64,000 nt of DNA, taken from positions 5,494,501-5,558,500 of the forward strand of contig NZ_CP150919.1 of NCBI RefSeq assembly GCF_039909015.1, read 5' to 3'. The position numbers and the translations under genes were made by a program. Shown in pieces: positions 28,733 to 38,265 of this stretch. This DNA comes from Pseudomonas grandcourensis. Its GTDB lineage: Bacteria; Pseudomonadota; Gammaproteobacteria; Pseudomonadales; Pseudomonadaceae. The notes below the pieces were generated by a model. That model did no database searches, had not been told where the DNA came from, and saw nothing but the letters and a program-made list of their open reading frames with translations. Positions within the stretch are counted from its first letter, which is position 1, and each line of letters opens with the position of its first letter.

Positions 28733-30064
28733 ATGAATAGTCAAACGATTGAAATACCTAACCCTGGTAAATTTGATCCGGAATTCGGAACTAATGGAGG
28801 GCTGATATACCTGAAACATCCCAGCCGCCCTCTTCAAGGGATCTCCGGCCGTGGTCTCGACACCGACACCAACGGCAACGCTTATATTGTCGGAAACATT
28901 GAAAATGATTCATTTCGAAACGAATACTTTTGCGTCAGGCTAACAACAAAAGGTGAAATTGATAAAACATTCGGAAACGAGGGTTATGTGAGCGGCCACT
29001 TCGGCAGTGATTCTGAAGCAGCGGAATCGATCGCTACCGAAGTCAGAATTCTCCGAGACCAAAAGATTCTAGTGATCGGCCAATATCAAATTCTCGGGAC
29101 TGGCAAGCTTAGCAAGGCACTCGTCCGCTTACTGCCCGACGGGAGCCTGGACCTCGACTTCGGAATTAAAGGTAAGGTCATCCTTGACTTGGGTGACCGC
29201 AGTCTTCATAAAGGGCCTGTACCCGACGATTCGGGCACCACATCAAATGATCTACACGCCAGCAATAGCACGACGATCATACTTGACGAAAAAATACTGT
29301 TGGTCGGCCAGTTTTACAGGGAAGTAGGCGTAGTCGAGTCCCTGCTTATTCGACTCATGCCCAACGGCATGCTCGATACAAGCTTCAATGAAAAAGGTTT
29401 CGTCATAATTGCTCATCCCGACTTCACCGGGACAACTGCGCTGGACAGTCTATTGATCACGGAGAGTGGAAAGTTTGTACTCTCGGGTACGGTTGGACTT
29501 CTCAACGACCGTGAACCATTGATTACACAACTCCACGATACAGGTGAGTTGGACACATCATTTGCCAGCAATGGTTATCTGGTAATTGAATCGCCTCCCG
29601 AAAGAAATTTCAGAATCATGAGTTTAGTCCGGCAAACGAACCGACGTATTCTAGCGGTTGGCTATGCAGGCTTTTACGCTCCTGATGGGCTTTTGATCAG
29701 CCGGGAACCCGATGGCACAGAGAACATACAATTCAATGGTGGCAAACCTGTGCTGGAAAATCTGGGAGGTCTTGGACTCACCGCCTGGGGAACTGCCTCT
29801 ATTATTCTGAGCAATGGAAAAATTCTGGTGCTCGGCTCTGTCAAACACCCTGTCTATAGCCACACTACGACTGCTTTAGTACGTTTCACTGGCGCAGGCT
29901 CTCTCGATTTGACCTATGGAAACGGTACTGGCTGGTATTCATTTGGTCACGCTAGACAAACCAGAGGAGCTGTCGCTTTCATGCCCGGAAAAGTACTGTT
30001 CTTGGGGATGGACGTAATTGACGGGAATGAATTTAACTACATAGCACGTGCCCTGATTGAGTGA
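28733..30064 (+). CDS. Delta-60 repeat (DUF5122) beta-propeller protein
   Basis: A 443-residue protein built from about seven repeats of roughly 55-60 residues. The repeat core has the form L-x-x-D/N-G-x-L-D-x-x-F-G-x-x-G: TKGEIDKTFGNEGY, PDGSLDLDFGIKGK, PNGMLDTSFNEKGF, DTGELDTSFASNGY and GAGSLDLTYGNG. An N-terminal half-unit FDPEFGTNGG may close the propeller by pairing with the last one. There is no signal peptide or anchor. The base composition is visibly lower in G+C than its neighbours, and it sits alone between pyruvate kinase and the conserved enoyl-CoA hydratase gene, so it looks like an acquired gene. Function unknown. Confidence 0.75.
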   Translation: MNSQTIEIPNPGKFDPEFGTNGGLIYLKHPSRPLQGISGRGLDTDTNGNAYIVGNIENDSFRNEYFCVRLTTKGEIDKTFGNEGYVSGHFGSDSEAAESIATEVRILRDQKILVIGQYQILGTGKLSKALVRLLPDGSLDLDFGIKGKVILDLGDRSLHKGPVPDDSGTTSNDLHASNSTTIILDEKILLVGQFYREVGVVESLLIRLMPNGMLDTSFNEKGFVIIAHPDFTGTTALDSLLITESGKFVLSGTVGLLNDREPLITQLHDTGELDTSFASNGYLVIESPPERNFRIMSLVRQTNRRILAVGYAGFYAPDGLLISREPDGTENIQFNGGKPVLENLGGLGLTAWGTASIILSNGKILVLGSVKHPVYSHTTTALVRFTGAGSLDLTYGNGTGWYSFGHARQTRGAVAFMPGKVLFLGMDVIDGNEFNYIARALIE

Positions 30065-30103
30065 GTGTTTGTTTGATTAAACGAATGTTGTGTCCGGGCT
30101 GAT

Positions 30104-30175
30104 ACCTTCGCTGGCAAGCCCGCTCCTACAAAAGCGCTGGTATCCCTGTAGGAGCTGGTTTGCCAGCGATTGGGC
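30104..30175. repeat. REP-like inverted pair
   Basis: CGCTGGCAAGCCCGCTCCTACA at about 30109-30130 and TGTAGGAGCTGGTTTGCCAGCG at about 30149-30170 form a second sequence class of pseudomonad REP elements, between convergent genes. Confidence 0.8.
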
Positions 30176-30195
30176 CCGCCTTGTCACCGCACAAC

Positions 30196-30945
30196 TCAAT
30201 GCCGCTTGATAAATCCGGTCAAGGCCGCCAACGCCTCCGGCGAACGCAGCCGTTGAGTAAACAACGCCCCCTCCTCTTCAATCACCTTGCGCAACAGCTC
30301 CCTGTCCGGCGCCTTCATCAATTGCTTGCTGATGCGCACCGCTTCCGGCGGCAGCGACTCGAAGCGCAGCGCCATCTCCCGCGCCTTGGCCAAAGCTTCT
30401 TCGCCACTGCCCAATGCTTCGGACGCAATGCCCCACGCGGCCGCCTGCTCTCCATTGAACCCTTCACCGAGCAGCAACAACTCTGCCGCCTTGGCCTGCC
30501 CGAGCAGGCGCGGCAGGATCAGGCTGGAGCCGAACTCCGGGCATAGGCCAAGGTTGACGAACGGCATGCGCAGACGGGCGTCGCGGCTGACGTAGACCAG
30601 GTCGCAATGCAGCAACATGGTCGTGCCAATGCCCACCGCCGCTCCGGCCACGGCGGCGACCACCGGTTTGCGGCATTCGAGCAGGTTGAGCATGAACTGG
30701 AACACCGGGCTGTCGAGGCCGCTCGGCGGTTGCTGGATGAAATCGGCGATGTCGTTGCCGGCGGTGAAGCATTCGGCAGAACCGGTGATCAGCACGGCGT
30801 TGATCTCGGGGTCGCTGTCGGCCTGTTTCAGCGCCTCGGCCAAGTGGCTGTACATGGCACGGGTCAGGGCGTTTTTCTTGTCCGGGCGATTCAGTCGCAG
30901 GGTCAACAGGCCGCGTTCGCGTTCAACTTGGATGGCATCGGTCAT
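30196..30945 (-). CDS. Enoyl-CoA hydratase/isomerase family protein
   Basis: A crotonase-fold enzyme of 249 residues that hydrates or isomerises CoA-linked substrates. Oxyanion-hole segments are AVLITGSAECFTAGNDIADF and VAAVAGAAVGIGTTMLLHCD. The position of the first catalytic glutamate is occupied in PFVNLGLCPEFGSS. The specific substrate is not evident, since the family is broad. The frame extends upstream, but MTDAIQVERERGLLTLRLNR is the normal start. A short 29-nt gap separates it from the upstream reductase gene, and with it and the cyclase gene it forms a likely operon. Confidence 0.9.
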   Translation of the reverse strand: MTDAIQVERERGLLTLRLNRPDKKNALTRAMYSHLAEALKQADSDPEINAVLITGSAECFTAGNDIADFIQQPPSGLDSPVFQFMLNLLECRKPVVAAVAGAAVGIGTTMLLHCDLVYVSRDARLRMPFVNLGLCPEFGSSLILPRLLGQAKAAELLLLGEGFNGEQAAAWGIASEALGSGEEALAKAREMALRFESLPPEAVRISKQLMKAPDRELLRKVIEEEGALFTQRLRSPEALAALTGFIKRH

Positions 30946-30974
30946 GGCAGGTCTCGCGTCTGAAAAGTCAGCGC

Positions 30975-31910
30975 TCAACCACGGGGCAGGAACACATCGG
31001 CCAGCAGTTGATTGCGCGGCAATCCCGCCAGGTACAGGCGCCGGGCAAAGGCGTCGACACTGTCGGGGGCTCCGCAGAGTAAGGCCAGGGTTTGCCGGGA
31101 AACAAGCCGCAGTTGCGCCAAAGCCGCGGGTAACTCGGCCGGGGTCCACAGCTCGACCGTCAGGTTCGGACGGCTGGCGGCCATGGCTTGCAGGGGTTTG
31201 GCCAGGTAGTGCTCATCGGCATCATGGGCCAGGTGAATGACGCGAATGGCGCCCTGATGATCCTGGCGTAGTGCTTCGCGCAAGACACCAAACAACGGCC
31301 CCAACCCGGTTCCGGCCGCCATCAACCACAACGGCCGGGCATGCCAGTCAGGGTCGTAATGCAAGGCACCGCCGCGCAGTTCACCGAGACGGATCGGATC
31401 GCCGATGCGCAATTGCCTGGCGGCATCGCTGAATTCCCCGGGCTTGCGGCAATCGAGATGAAACTCGAGAAAACGGTCCTCCTGCGGCAGGCTGGCGAGA
31501 GAATACGGCCGCGCCACACTGCCCGCCCACAACACCAGGTGCTGGCCGGCGCTGTAGCGCAACGGCCGCTGGGGGATTACCCGCAAGCGCAGCACCGTGG
31601 CACTCAGCCAATCGATAGCCGCGACTTCGGCCGGATGTCCATCGGTTTGCGGGTCGAAGGCGTGCACCTGCAAGTCCTCGACCACCTGGCACTGGCACGC
31701 CAGCCGCCAGCCCTGTTCACGCTGCTGTGCACTCAAGGCATCGGGGCGGCTGTCGCTCGGCAGGCCCCGCACACACTGCACCAGGCAGGCATGGCAACTG
31801 CCGGCGCGGCAACTGTAAGGCACTGGCACGCCGTTCTGGTTCAGCGCGTCGAGCAGATTGCTGCCCGCCGCCACCGACCAATGGCGCTCGCCAACCCGCA
31901 GCTCAGGCAT
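30975..31910 (-). CDS. 2Fe-2S/flavin oxidoreductase (ferredoxin-NAD(P) reductase type)
   Basis: An electron-transfer protein of 311 residues. The N-terminal plant-type ferredoxin domain has cysteines C34, C39, C42 and C72 (SCRAGSCHACLVQC, LACQC). The FAD domain follows with ARPYSLAS, then the NAD-binding domain with MAAGTGLGPLFGVL and LLCGAPDSVDAF. It resembles the reductase components of ring-hydroxylating oxygenases, but no oxygenase gene is adjacent, so its partner is unknown. Its ATG overlaps the end of the diguanylate-cyclase gene by 8 nt, with GGAG upstream. It probably forms one transcript with the cyclase and enoyl-CoA hydratase genes. Confidence 0.88.
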   Translation of the reverse strand: MPELRVGERHWSVAAGSNLLDALNQNGVPVPYSCRAGSCHACLVQCVRGLPSDSRPDALSAQQREQGWRLACQCQVVEDLQVHAFDPQTDGHPAEVAAIDWLSATVLRLRVIPQRPLRYSAGQHLVLWAGSVARPYSLASLPQEDRFLEFHLDCRKPGEFSDAARQLRIGDPIRLGELRGGALHYDPDWHARPLWLMAAGTGLGPLFGVLREALRQDHQGAIRVIHLAHDADEHYLAKPLQAMAASRPNLTVELWTPAELPAALAQLRLVSRQTLALLCGAPDSVDAFARRLYLAGLPRNQLLADVFLPRG

Positions 31911-33021
31911 CGATGTTCTCCCACGCTGCCGCGCACCGGTTGCGGCCGTCACGTTTGGCGCAATAGAGCGCCTGATCGGCCCGTTGCAGGGCGTCATCGA
32001 GGTCGTCGCCCAGTTCCAGCAGGGTCATGCCGGCGGACAGGCTGAGGCTGCGTACATTCAGACCAATCAACTCGACATCGGTGAACGCGATGCGAAGCCG
32101 TTCGCAGCACGAAGTCAGACTGTCGGCATCGCAATCGGGCAGCAGCACCACGAACTCTTCGCCGCCGTAGCGGGCCAGCACGTCTCCGTCGCGCAAGCAC
32201 GCGCTGGCAACGCCGGCAAAGGCTTGCAGCACCTGATCGCCAGCGGCATGGCCGTGCAGGTCGTTGATGCGTTTGAAATGGTCGAGGTCGATCAGCGCCA
32301 GGCCATGCATGACACCGGCGTCCATGGCGTTCAATTCGCGGGAAGCCAGGCGCAGGAAATGCCGGCGATTGAACAGGCCCGTGAGCTCATCGGTGGCCAC
32401 CAGGCCTTCGAGCTGGCGCATCATCCCGCGCAACGTGTCCTGGTGTGCCTGCAAGGCAAAACGCCGCTGGCGCATACGCTGTCGCGAAGCCTGCACATAG
32501 CGGGCATACAGCACCAGCCACACCAGCACGATGAACAGCACACAGACCTGCAACACCGCCATGGCCGGGTCGGGTAGCTGGAAGTGGTAGCCCTCCCACA
32601 GCGTGATCGCACTGAAACTGAAAAACACCAGCACTGCGCATCGTACTAAAGACCGGCGTGACAGATGGAACAGGCCGAACAGCAGGATCAGCACGTAAAA
32701 CACCAGGAACGCGCCCCGGGCTTCGTCCAGATGGGCGATCAGCCAGGTTTGCCAGCCCAGTCCCAGCAACACTTGTGCCTCGGTCAGGCTGGGGTCGGCG
32801 AAGCGCAGGTTGCAGCCGCTGTAGAACACCGCGAACAGGGTGGCCTGGCTGATCACCACCAGTACGCTGCCGATGGCGACACTGGAAAGCGGTGCATCAT
32901 AGTGACCGGTAAAAAACGCCAGCCACAGCAACAGCAATGCCAGGGCATAGGTGCCGGCCGCAAGGGCGAAACGTTTGAGCAACAGGCGCTGGATGGCGTT
33001 ATGGGTCAATCGTTGACTCAC
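31903..33021 (-). CDS. sadC: Membrane diguanylate cyclase (SadC-like)
   Basis: Makes cyclic di-GMP from two GTP and promotes surface attachment if it is SadC. The N-terminal 175 residues hold about five membrane helices (LAAGTYALALLLLWLAFF; SSVAIGSVLVVISQATLF; FLVFYVLILLFGLFHL; VRCAVLVFFSFSAITL; LQVCVLFIVLVWLVLY). A linker leads to a full GGDEF domain with GGEEF at 286-290 and an intact RxxD inhibition site (R277, D280) five residues before it. The start is a GTG at 33019-33021 without a strong ribosome-binding site, and an in-frame stop upstream rules out a much longer protein. Position next to fumarase and the reductase matches P. aeruginosa gene order as I remember it. Confidence 0.82.
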   Translation of the reverse strand: MSQRLTHNAIQRLLLKRFALAAGTYALALLLLWLAFFTGHYDAPLSSVAIGSVLVVISQATLFAVFYSGCNLRFADPSLTEAQVLLGLGWQTWLIAHLDEARGAFLVFYVLILLFGLFHLSRRSLVRCAVLVFFSFSAITLWEGYHFQLPDPAMAVLQVCVLFIVLVWLVLYARYVQASRQRMRQRRFALQAHQDTLRGMMRQLEGLVATDELTGLFNRRHFLRLASRELNAMDAGVMHGLALIDLDHFKRINDLHGHAAGDQVLQAFAGVASACLRDGDVLARYGGEEFVVLLPDCDADSLTSCCERLRIAFTDVELIGLNVRSLSLSAGMTLLELGDDLDDALQRADQALYCAKRDGRNRCAAAWENIDA

Positions 33022-33298
33022 CAGATGAAAGGAGACTGACAGAGCGTCCTACTCTACAGACCGCATGTCACTTTAGTGGCGTGACCGATAAATGACCATT
33101 CAATTTTCGGGATGGCCTATGCGACCAACGATTGACTACCGGCGCGTGTGCCTATCCGCGAGGCGCGGTATACTGCCGCGCCTTTTTAGCGTCGCGCCAG
33201 CTTGCCCGGCGTGCCTTGAAAGGTGCTTGCAACCGACCGATGCACCCAAGCTGCAAGCACCTTATTGTATGTTCCCGTCTTTTAGAGGAGCGCGACTC

Positions 33299-34822
33299 AT
33301 GACCGTGATCAAGCAAGACGACCTGATTCAGAGCGTTGCCGACGCCCTGCAGTTCATTTCCTACTACCACCCCGTGGATTTCATCCAGGCGATGCACGAG
33401 GCCTACCTGCGCGAAGAATCGCCAGCGGCCCGCGACTCGATGGCACAGATCCTGATCAACTCGCGCATGTGCGCCACCGGCCATCGTCCGATCTGCCAGG
33501 ACACCGGCATCGTGACCGTGTTTGTCCGCGTGGGCATGGACGTGCGTTGGGATGGCGCCACCATGAGCGTGGACGACATGATCAACGAGGGCGTACGTCG
33601 CGCCTACAACCTGCCGGAAAACGTCCTGCGCGCTTCGATCCTCGCCGACCCGGCGGGCGCTCGCAAGAACACCAAGGACAACACCCCGGCCGTTATCCAC
33701 TACTCCATCGTTCCGGGTAACACCGTGGAAGTGGACGTGGCGGCCAAGGGCGGCGGTTCCGAGAACAAGTCGAAAATGGCCATGCTCAACCCGTCCGACT
33801 CGATCGTCGACTGGGTGCTGAAAACCGTTCCGGAAATGGGCGCCGGCTGGTGCCCACCGGGCATGCTCGGCATTGGCATCGGCGGCACCGCCGAGAAAGC
33901 CGCGGTCATGGCCAAGGAAGTGTTGATGGAGTCCATCGACATTCACGAGCTCAAAGCCCGTGGCCCGCAGAACCGCATTGAAGAAATGCGCCTGGAACTG
34001 TTCGAGAAGGTCAACCAACTGGGCATCGGCGCCCAGGGCCTCGGTGGCCTGACCACCGTGCTCGACGTGAAGATCATGGATTACCCGACCCACGCCGCTT
34101 CGCTGCCGGTGTGCATGATCCCGAACTGCGCCGCCACCCGTCACACGCACTTCGTGCTCGACGGTTCCGGCCCGGTTGCCCAGGAAGCGCCACCGTTGGA
34201 CGCCTACCCGGAAATCGTCTGGGAAGCTGGTCCGTCGGCCCGTCGCGTCAACCTCGACACCCTGACCCCGGAAGAAGTGCAGAGCTGGAAGCCGGGCGAA
34301 ACCGTCCTGCTCAACGGCAAGATGCTCACCGGTCGCGACGCTGCGCACAAGCGCATGGTCGAGATGCTGAACAAGGGCGAAACCCTGCCGGTGGACCTCA
34401 AGGGTCGCTTCATCTACTACGTCGGCCCGGTTGATCCGGTGCGCGAAGAAGTGGTTGGCCCGGCTGGCCCGACCACCGCGACGCGGATGGACAAGTTCAC
34501 CCGTCAGATCCTCGAGCAGACTGGCCTGCTGGGCATGATCGGCAAATCCGAGCGCGGCCCGACCGCGATCGAAGCGATCAAGGACCACAAAGCCGTTTAT
34601 CTGATGGCTGTCGGTGGCGCGGCTTACCTGGTGGCGCAAGCGATCAAGAAATCCCGCGTTGTCGCTTTCGCCGAGCTGGGCATGGAAGCGATCTACGAGT
34701 TCGACGTAAAAGACATGCCCGTGACCGTTGCGGTCGACAGCAAGGGCGAGTCGGTACACATCACCGGTCCTGCCATCTGGCAGAAAAAGATCAGTGAAAG
34801 CCTGGCGGTGGAAGTGCAATAA
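33299..34822 (+). CDS. fumA: Fumarate hydratase, class I
   Basis: Interconverts fumarate and L-malate in the TCA cycle using an oxygen-sensitive 4Fe-4S cluster. It has 507 residues, both Fe-S and beta domains fused in one chain. Motifs include HRPICQDTGIVTVFVRVG, AKGGGSENKSKMAMLNPSD, CPPGMLGIGIGGTAEKA, and MIPNCAATRHTHF, which with the other cysteines supplies cluster ligands. The start MTVIKQDDLIQSV has GAGGAG nine nucleotides before the ATG. Upstream codons lack similarity. A strong terminator follows. Confidence 0.95.
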   Translation: MTVIKQDDLIQSVADALQFISYYHPVDFIQAMHEAYLREESPAARDSMAQILINSRMCATGHRPICQDTGIVTVFVRVGMDVRWDGATMSVDDMINEGVRRAYNLPENVLRASILADPAGARKNTKDNTPAVIHYSIVPGNTVEVDVAAKGGGSENKSKMAMLNPSDSIVDWVLKTVPEMGAGWCPPGMLGIGIGGTAEKAAVMAKEVLMESIDIHELKARGPQNRIEEMRLELFEKVNQLGIGAQGLGGLTTVLDVKIMDYPTHAASLPVCMIPNCAATRHTHFVLDGSGPVAQEAPPLDAYPEIVWEAGPSARRVNLDTLTPEEVQSWKPGETVLLNGKMLTGRDAAHKRMVEMLNKGETLPVDLKGRFIYYVGPVDPVREEVVGPAGPTTATRMDKFTRQILEQTGLLGMIGKSERGPTAIEAIKDHKAVYLMAVGGAAYLVAQAIKKSRVVAFAELGMEAIYEFDVKDMPVTVAVDSKGESVHITGPAIWQKKISESLAVEVQ

Positions 34823-34841
34823 ACGGCACTCAGGTCCGCTG

Positions 34842-34881
34842 AAAAAACCGGTTTGTCGGCAACGACAGGCCGGTTTTTTTT
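34842..34881 (+). terminator. Rho-independent terminator of fumarase
   Basis: AAAAAACCGG pairs with CCGGTTTTTT, with an inner TGTCG/CGACA stem and a GCAA loop, 20 nt after the stop codon. Confidence 0.9.
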
Positions 34882-34966
34882 CGGCTGGATAACGGTACTC
34901 CGGCGAGAGCAGAGCGCCCTTCGCATGCTATGGTGCCTTCCCCCATTTTGGCCTGTTGCTCACTGC

Positions 34967-36733
34967 ATGTTGCCGACCTCCCGAACCCTGCGCCTGGCGC
35001 TCTACACCCTGCTGATCGTCGCCGGTGCCGCCATCGCCGCCACCCTGGCCATGCGCCACACCGTGCGCCAGTCAATGGTCGAAGACGCGGCTCGCGCCAA
35101 TCAGCAACTGGCGCTGTATGCCACGTCGCTGCATACCCTGATCGAACGTTACCGCGCCCTGCCCGCGGTGCTGGCGCTGGACCCGGAGCTGCGCTCGGCG
35201 CTCAAGGGGGCGGTGAGTCCCGAGCAACAGGATGCGCTGAACCGCAAACTGGAAAAGATCAACGGCGCCGCCCAATCCTCGACCCTGGAACTGCTCGATC
35301 GCACCGGTCTGGCCGTGGCGGCGAGCAACTGGCGCTTGCCCAGCAGTTATGTCGGCCACAACTACGGTTTCCGTCCCTATTTCAACCAGACCCGCACCCA
35401 GGGCACCGGGCGCTTTTATGCCGTGGGGGTGACCAGCGGCATTCCCGGTTACTTCCTCTCCAGCGCGGTCAGCGATGACGATGGCCAGTTCCTCGGCGCC
35501 ATGGTGGTGAAACTGGAGTTCCCCGAACTGGAACGCGAGTGGCGTCAGGGCAGCGACACCCTGCTGGTCAGCGACGCACGTGGAATCATCTTCATTGCCA
35601 ACCAGCCGGGTTGGCGCTATCGCCTGCTCAAGGCGCTGAGCGACAGCGATCATGCCGAACTCAAGGCCACCCGCCAGTACGACAAGCAGCCGCTGACGCC
35701 GCTTGGGTTTCAATCGTTGCGGCGCTTCGACGACAACAGTGACCTGGCTCGGGTCGACGGTCCCGACGGCAAGTCGGATTACCTGTGGGAATCCCTGCCG
35801 TTGACTACTGAAGGCTGGACCTTGCACCTGCTGCGTCGACCGCAGGTCGCCTTCGAAGACAGCCGCAACGCCGCCCTCGCCGCGGCCGGGCTTTGGCTGA
35901 CCCTGGTGTTCCTGCTGCTGTTTCTCAACCAGCGCTGGCGCCTGGCCAAACTGCGTCAACGCAGTCGCGAAGAACTCGAACAGCTTGTAGAAGAGCGTAC
36001 CCGCGACCTGCGCACTGCCCAGGAAGGCCTGGTGCAATCGGCCAAACTCGCGGCGCTGGGGCAGATGTCCGCCGCCCTCGCCCATGAGATCAACCAACCG
36101 CTCACCGCCCAGCGCATGCAGCTGGCGACCTTGCGCCTGCTGCTTGACCATGGTCGCGTCGACGACGCCTACAAGGCGCTCAAACCGGTGGATGAAATGC
36201 TCACGCGCATGGCCGCCCTCACCGGCCATCTGAAAACCTTCGCTCGCAAAAGCCCCAGCGGTTTGCGCGAACGCCTGGACCTGGCGGCGGTGGTGGACCA
36301 GTCGTTGCAACTGCTCGACACCCGGCTGCGCGACGAACAGGTCAGCACCGTGCTGCACCTGACCCGTCCGGCCTGGGTGCGTGGCGATGCGATTCGCCTG
36401 GAACAGGTGCTGATCAATCTGCTGCGCAATGCCCTCGATGCGATGCAGGATAAACCCTGCAAACGCCTGGAAATCCGCCTCGAAGCCGACGAACAATTGT
36501 GGCGCCTGAGCGTGATCGACAACGGTGGCGGTATCGCCGAAGAGAACCTGCCCAAGGTCTTCGATCCGTTCTTCACCACCAAACCGGTGGGCGAAGGCTT
36601 GGGGATCGGGCTGGCCGTGTCCTTTGCCATCGTTCATGAATCCGGCGGGCGCCTGAGTGCCGACAATCATGACAAAGGCGCCGTGTTTACCGTGACCTTG
36701 CCCATCGACCTGGAGGTGCATGAACCATGCTGA
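34967..36733 (+). CDS. DctB-type sensor histidine kinase (MifS-like)
   Basis: A two-component sensor of 588 residues. TM1 is at about 8-28, a periplasmic Cache-like domain at about 30-300 contains [23 protein letters not shown], and TM2 is [18 protein letters not shown] coiled linker precedes HisKA, with the phospho-acceptor histidine in [14 protein letters not shown] HATPase domain follows ([27 protein letters not shown]). The HEINQPL form is typical of DctB-like kinases that sense C4/C5 dicarboxylates. The response regulator gene overlaps it by 7 nt, and an alpha-ketoglutarate-type symporter follows. By that context it is closest to P. aeruginosa MifS, but DctB paralogues are alternatives. 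Confidence 0.88.
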   Translation: MLPTSRTLRLALYTLLIVAGAAIAATLAMRHTVRQSMVEDAARANQQLALYATSLHTLIERYRALPAVLALDPELRSALKGAVSPEQQDALNRKLEKINGAAQSSTLELLDRTGLAVAASNWRLPSSYVGHNYGFRPYFNQTRTQGTGRFYAVGVTSGIPGYFLSSAVSDDDGQFLGAMVVKLEFPELEREWRQGSDTLLVSDARGIIFIANQPGWRYRLLKALSDSDHAELKATRQYDKQPLTPLGFQSLRRFDDNSDLARVDGPDGKSDYLWESLPLTTEGWTLHLLRRPQVAFEDSRNAALAAAGLWLTLVFLLLFLNQRWRLAKLRQRSREELEQLVEERTRDLRTAQEGLVQSAKLAALGQMSAALAHEINQPLTAQRMQLATLRLLLDHGRVDDAYKALKPVDEMLTRMAALTGHLKTFARKSPSGLRERLDLAAVVDQSLQLLDTRLRDEQVSTVLHLTRPAWVRGDAIRLEQVLINLLRNALDAMQDKPCKRLEIRLEADEQLWRLSVIDNGGGIAEENLPKVFDPFFTTKPVGEGLGIGLAVSFAIVHESGGRLSADNHDKGAVFTVTLPIDLEVHEPC

Positions 36734-38052
36734 ACTCAGTGATCGTGGTCGACGACGAAAGCAGCATCCGCAGCGCCGTCGAGCAATGGTTGAGCCTGTC
36801 GGGTTTCGAGGTGCAGTTGTTCAGCCGCGCCGATGAATGCCTGGCGCAGTTACCCAGGCATTTTGCCGGGGTGATTCTCAGCGACGTGCGCATGCCCGGC
36901 ATGACCGGCCTGGAACTATTGGCCGAGGTGCAACGCCGGGATGCCGATTTGCCGGTGATCCTGCTGACCGGCCACGGCGATGTGCCGATGGCCGTCGAGG
37001 CCATGCGCGACGGTGCCTATGATTTCCTCGAAAAACCCTTCAGCCCGGAAACCCTGCTCGGCAGCCTGCGCCGCGCCCTCGACAAGCGCCGGCTGGTGCT
37101 GGAAAACCGCGCGCTGCACGAGCAGGCGGACAACCGCGCCAAACTGGATGCCACGCTGCTCGGCGTGTCCCGGGGTTTACAGACTCTGCGCCGGCAGGTG
37201 CTGGACCTGGCAACCCTGCCGGTCAACGTACTGATTCGCGGGGAAACCGGTAGCGGCAAGGAGCTGGTCGCGCGTTGTCTGCACGACTTCGGGCCGCGGG
37301 CCGACAAGCCGTTTGTCGCGCTCAACTGCGCGGCCATCCCCGAACAACTGTTCGAGGCCGAGCTGTTCGGTCACGAGAGCGGCGCGTTCACCGGGGCGTC
37401 CGGCAAGCGCATCGGCAAGCTCGAATACGCCGACGGCGGCACGCTGTTTCTCGATGAAATCGAAAGCATGCCGCTGGCCCAGCAGGTGAAGCTGCTGCGG
37501 GTGTTGCAAGAGCAAAAGCTTGAACGATTGGGCTCGAACCAGAGCATCCGCGTGGATTTGCGCATCATTGCCGCGACCAAGCCGGACCTGCTCGACGAAG
37601 CGCGGGCCGGGCGTTTTCGCGAAGACCTGGCCTATCGCTTGAACGTCGCTGAACTACGCCTGCCGCCCTTGCGCGAACGCCGTGAAGACATCCCCCTGCT
37701 GTTCGAATCCTTTGCCCAAAACGCCGCCGAACGCCTGGGACGCAAATTTCCACCGTTGAGCGGCGCACAGTTGAGTCACCTGCTGAACCACGACTGGCCG
37801 GGCAACGTGCGCGAACTGGCGAACGTCGCAGAGCGTCAGGTATTGGGACTCGGTGAGCCGGAGCCCTTGGGCATCGAGCCCGGCCAGTCACTGGCGGCTC
37901 AGCAGGAAGCGTTCGAGGCGCAATGCCTGCGTGCGGCACTGACCCGGCACAAGGGCGATGTGAAAGCGGTGCTCGAAGAACTGCAACTGCCGCGCCGGAC
38001 CTTCAATGAAAAGATGCAGCGGCATGGGTTGAGCAGAGAGATGTTTGTGTAG
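36727..38052 (+). CDS. Sigma-54-dependent response regulator (MifR/DctD-like)
   Basis: A 441-residue NtrC-family activator. The receiver domain has phospho-acceptor D53 (LSDVRMPGM) with acidic pocket VVDDE. The AAA+ domain contains GETGSGKE, the sigma-54-contacting GAFTGA loop, and FLDEIESMPL. A C-terminal Fis-type helix-turn-helix runs from ALTRHKGDVKAVLEEL to the end. It is translationally coupled to the kinase gene by a 7-nt overlap. The presence of GAFTGA means it works with RpoN, and a good RpoN promoter with repeated half-sites lies in front of the next gene. Confidence 0.93.
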   Translation: MLNSVIVVDDESSIRSAVEQWLSLSGFEVQLFSRADECLAQLPRHFAGVILSDVRMPGMTGLELLAEVQRRDADLPVILLTGHGDVPMAVEAMRDGAYDFLEKPFSPETLLGSLRRALDKRRLVLENRALHEQADNRAKLDATLLGVSRGLQTLRRQVLDLATLPVNVLIRGETGSGKELVARCLHDFGPRADKPFVALNCAAIPEQLFEAELFGHESGAFTGASGKRIGKLEYADGGTLFLDEIESMPLAQQVKLLRVLQEQKLERLGSNQSIRVDLRIIAATKPDLLDEARAGRFREDLAYRLNVAELRLPPLRERREDIPLLFESFAQNAAERLGRKFPPLSGAQLSHLLNHDWPGNVRELANVAERQVLGLGEPEPLGIEPGQSLAAQQEAFEAQCLRAALTRHKGDVKAVLEELQLPRRTFNEKMQRHGLSREMFV

Positions 38053-38060
38053 CGTCTGAA

Positions 38061-38150
38061 CCGGCCTCATCGCGAGCAGGCTCGCTCCTACAGTTATTTG
38101 ATGTACACCGGACCATTGTGGGAGTGAGCCTGCTCGCGATGGGGCCGGTT
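38061..38150. repeat. Paired REP element after the response regulator gene
   Basis: CGCGAGCAGGCTCGCTCCTACA at about 38071-38092 and TGTGGGAGTGAGCCTGCTCGCG at about 38117-38138 form an inverted pair just after the stop codon, before the symporter control region. Confidence 0.88.
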
Positions 38151-38186
38151 CAAGCAAAGAAAATCCCCGGCATGAATAAGCAATTT

Positions 38187-38226
38187 TCCGCTCACACCCA
38201 ACGAAACATGAGCGGATTTCCGCTCA
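38187..38226. promoter_or_regulatory. Three TCCGCTCA half-sites, probable response-regulator UAS
   Basis: TCCGCTCA at 38187-38194, its inverse TGAGCGGA at 38209-38216 and a third direct copy at 38219-38226. They lie 40-80 nt upstream of the -24 box, a normal position for an NtrC-family enhancer. No other sequence in the gap is repeated. Confidence 0.6.
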
Positions 38227-38265
38227 CCGAAACGCCCTCCCCCCTCTAAACCGGCCCTCTCCCCG

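Noticed and set aside
33152..34819. A 555-codon frame antisense to fumarase
   Set aside because: Same reason: fumarase motifs are complete on the plus strand.
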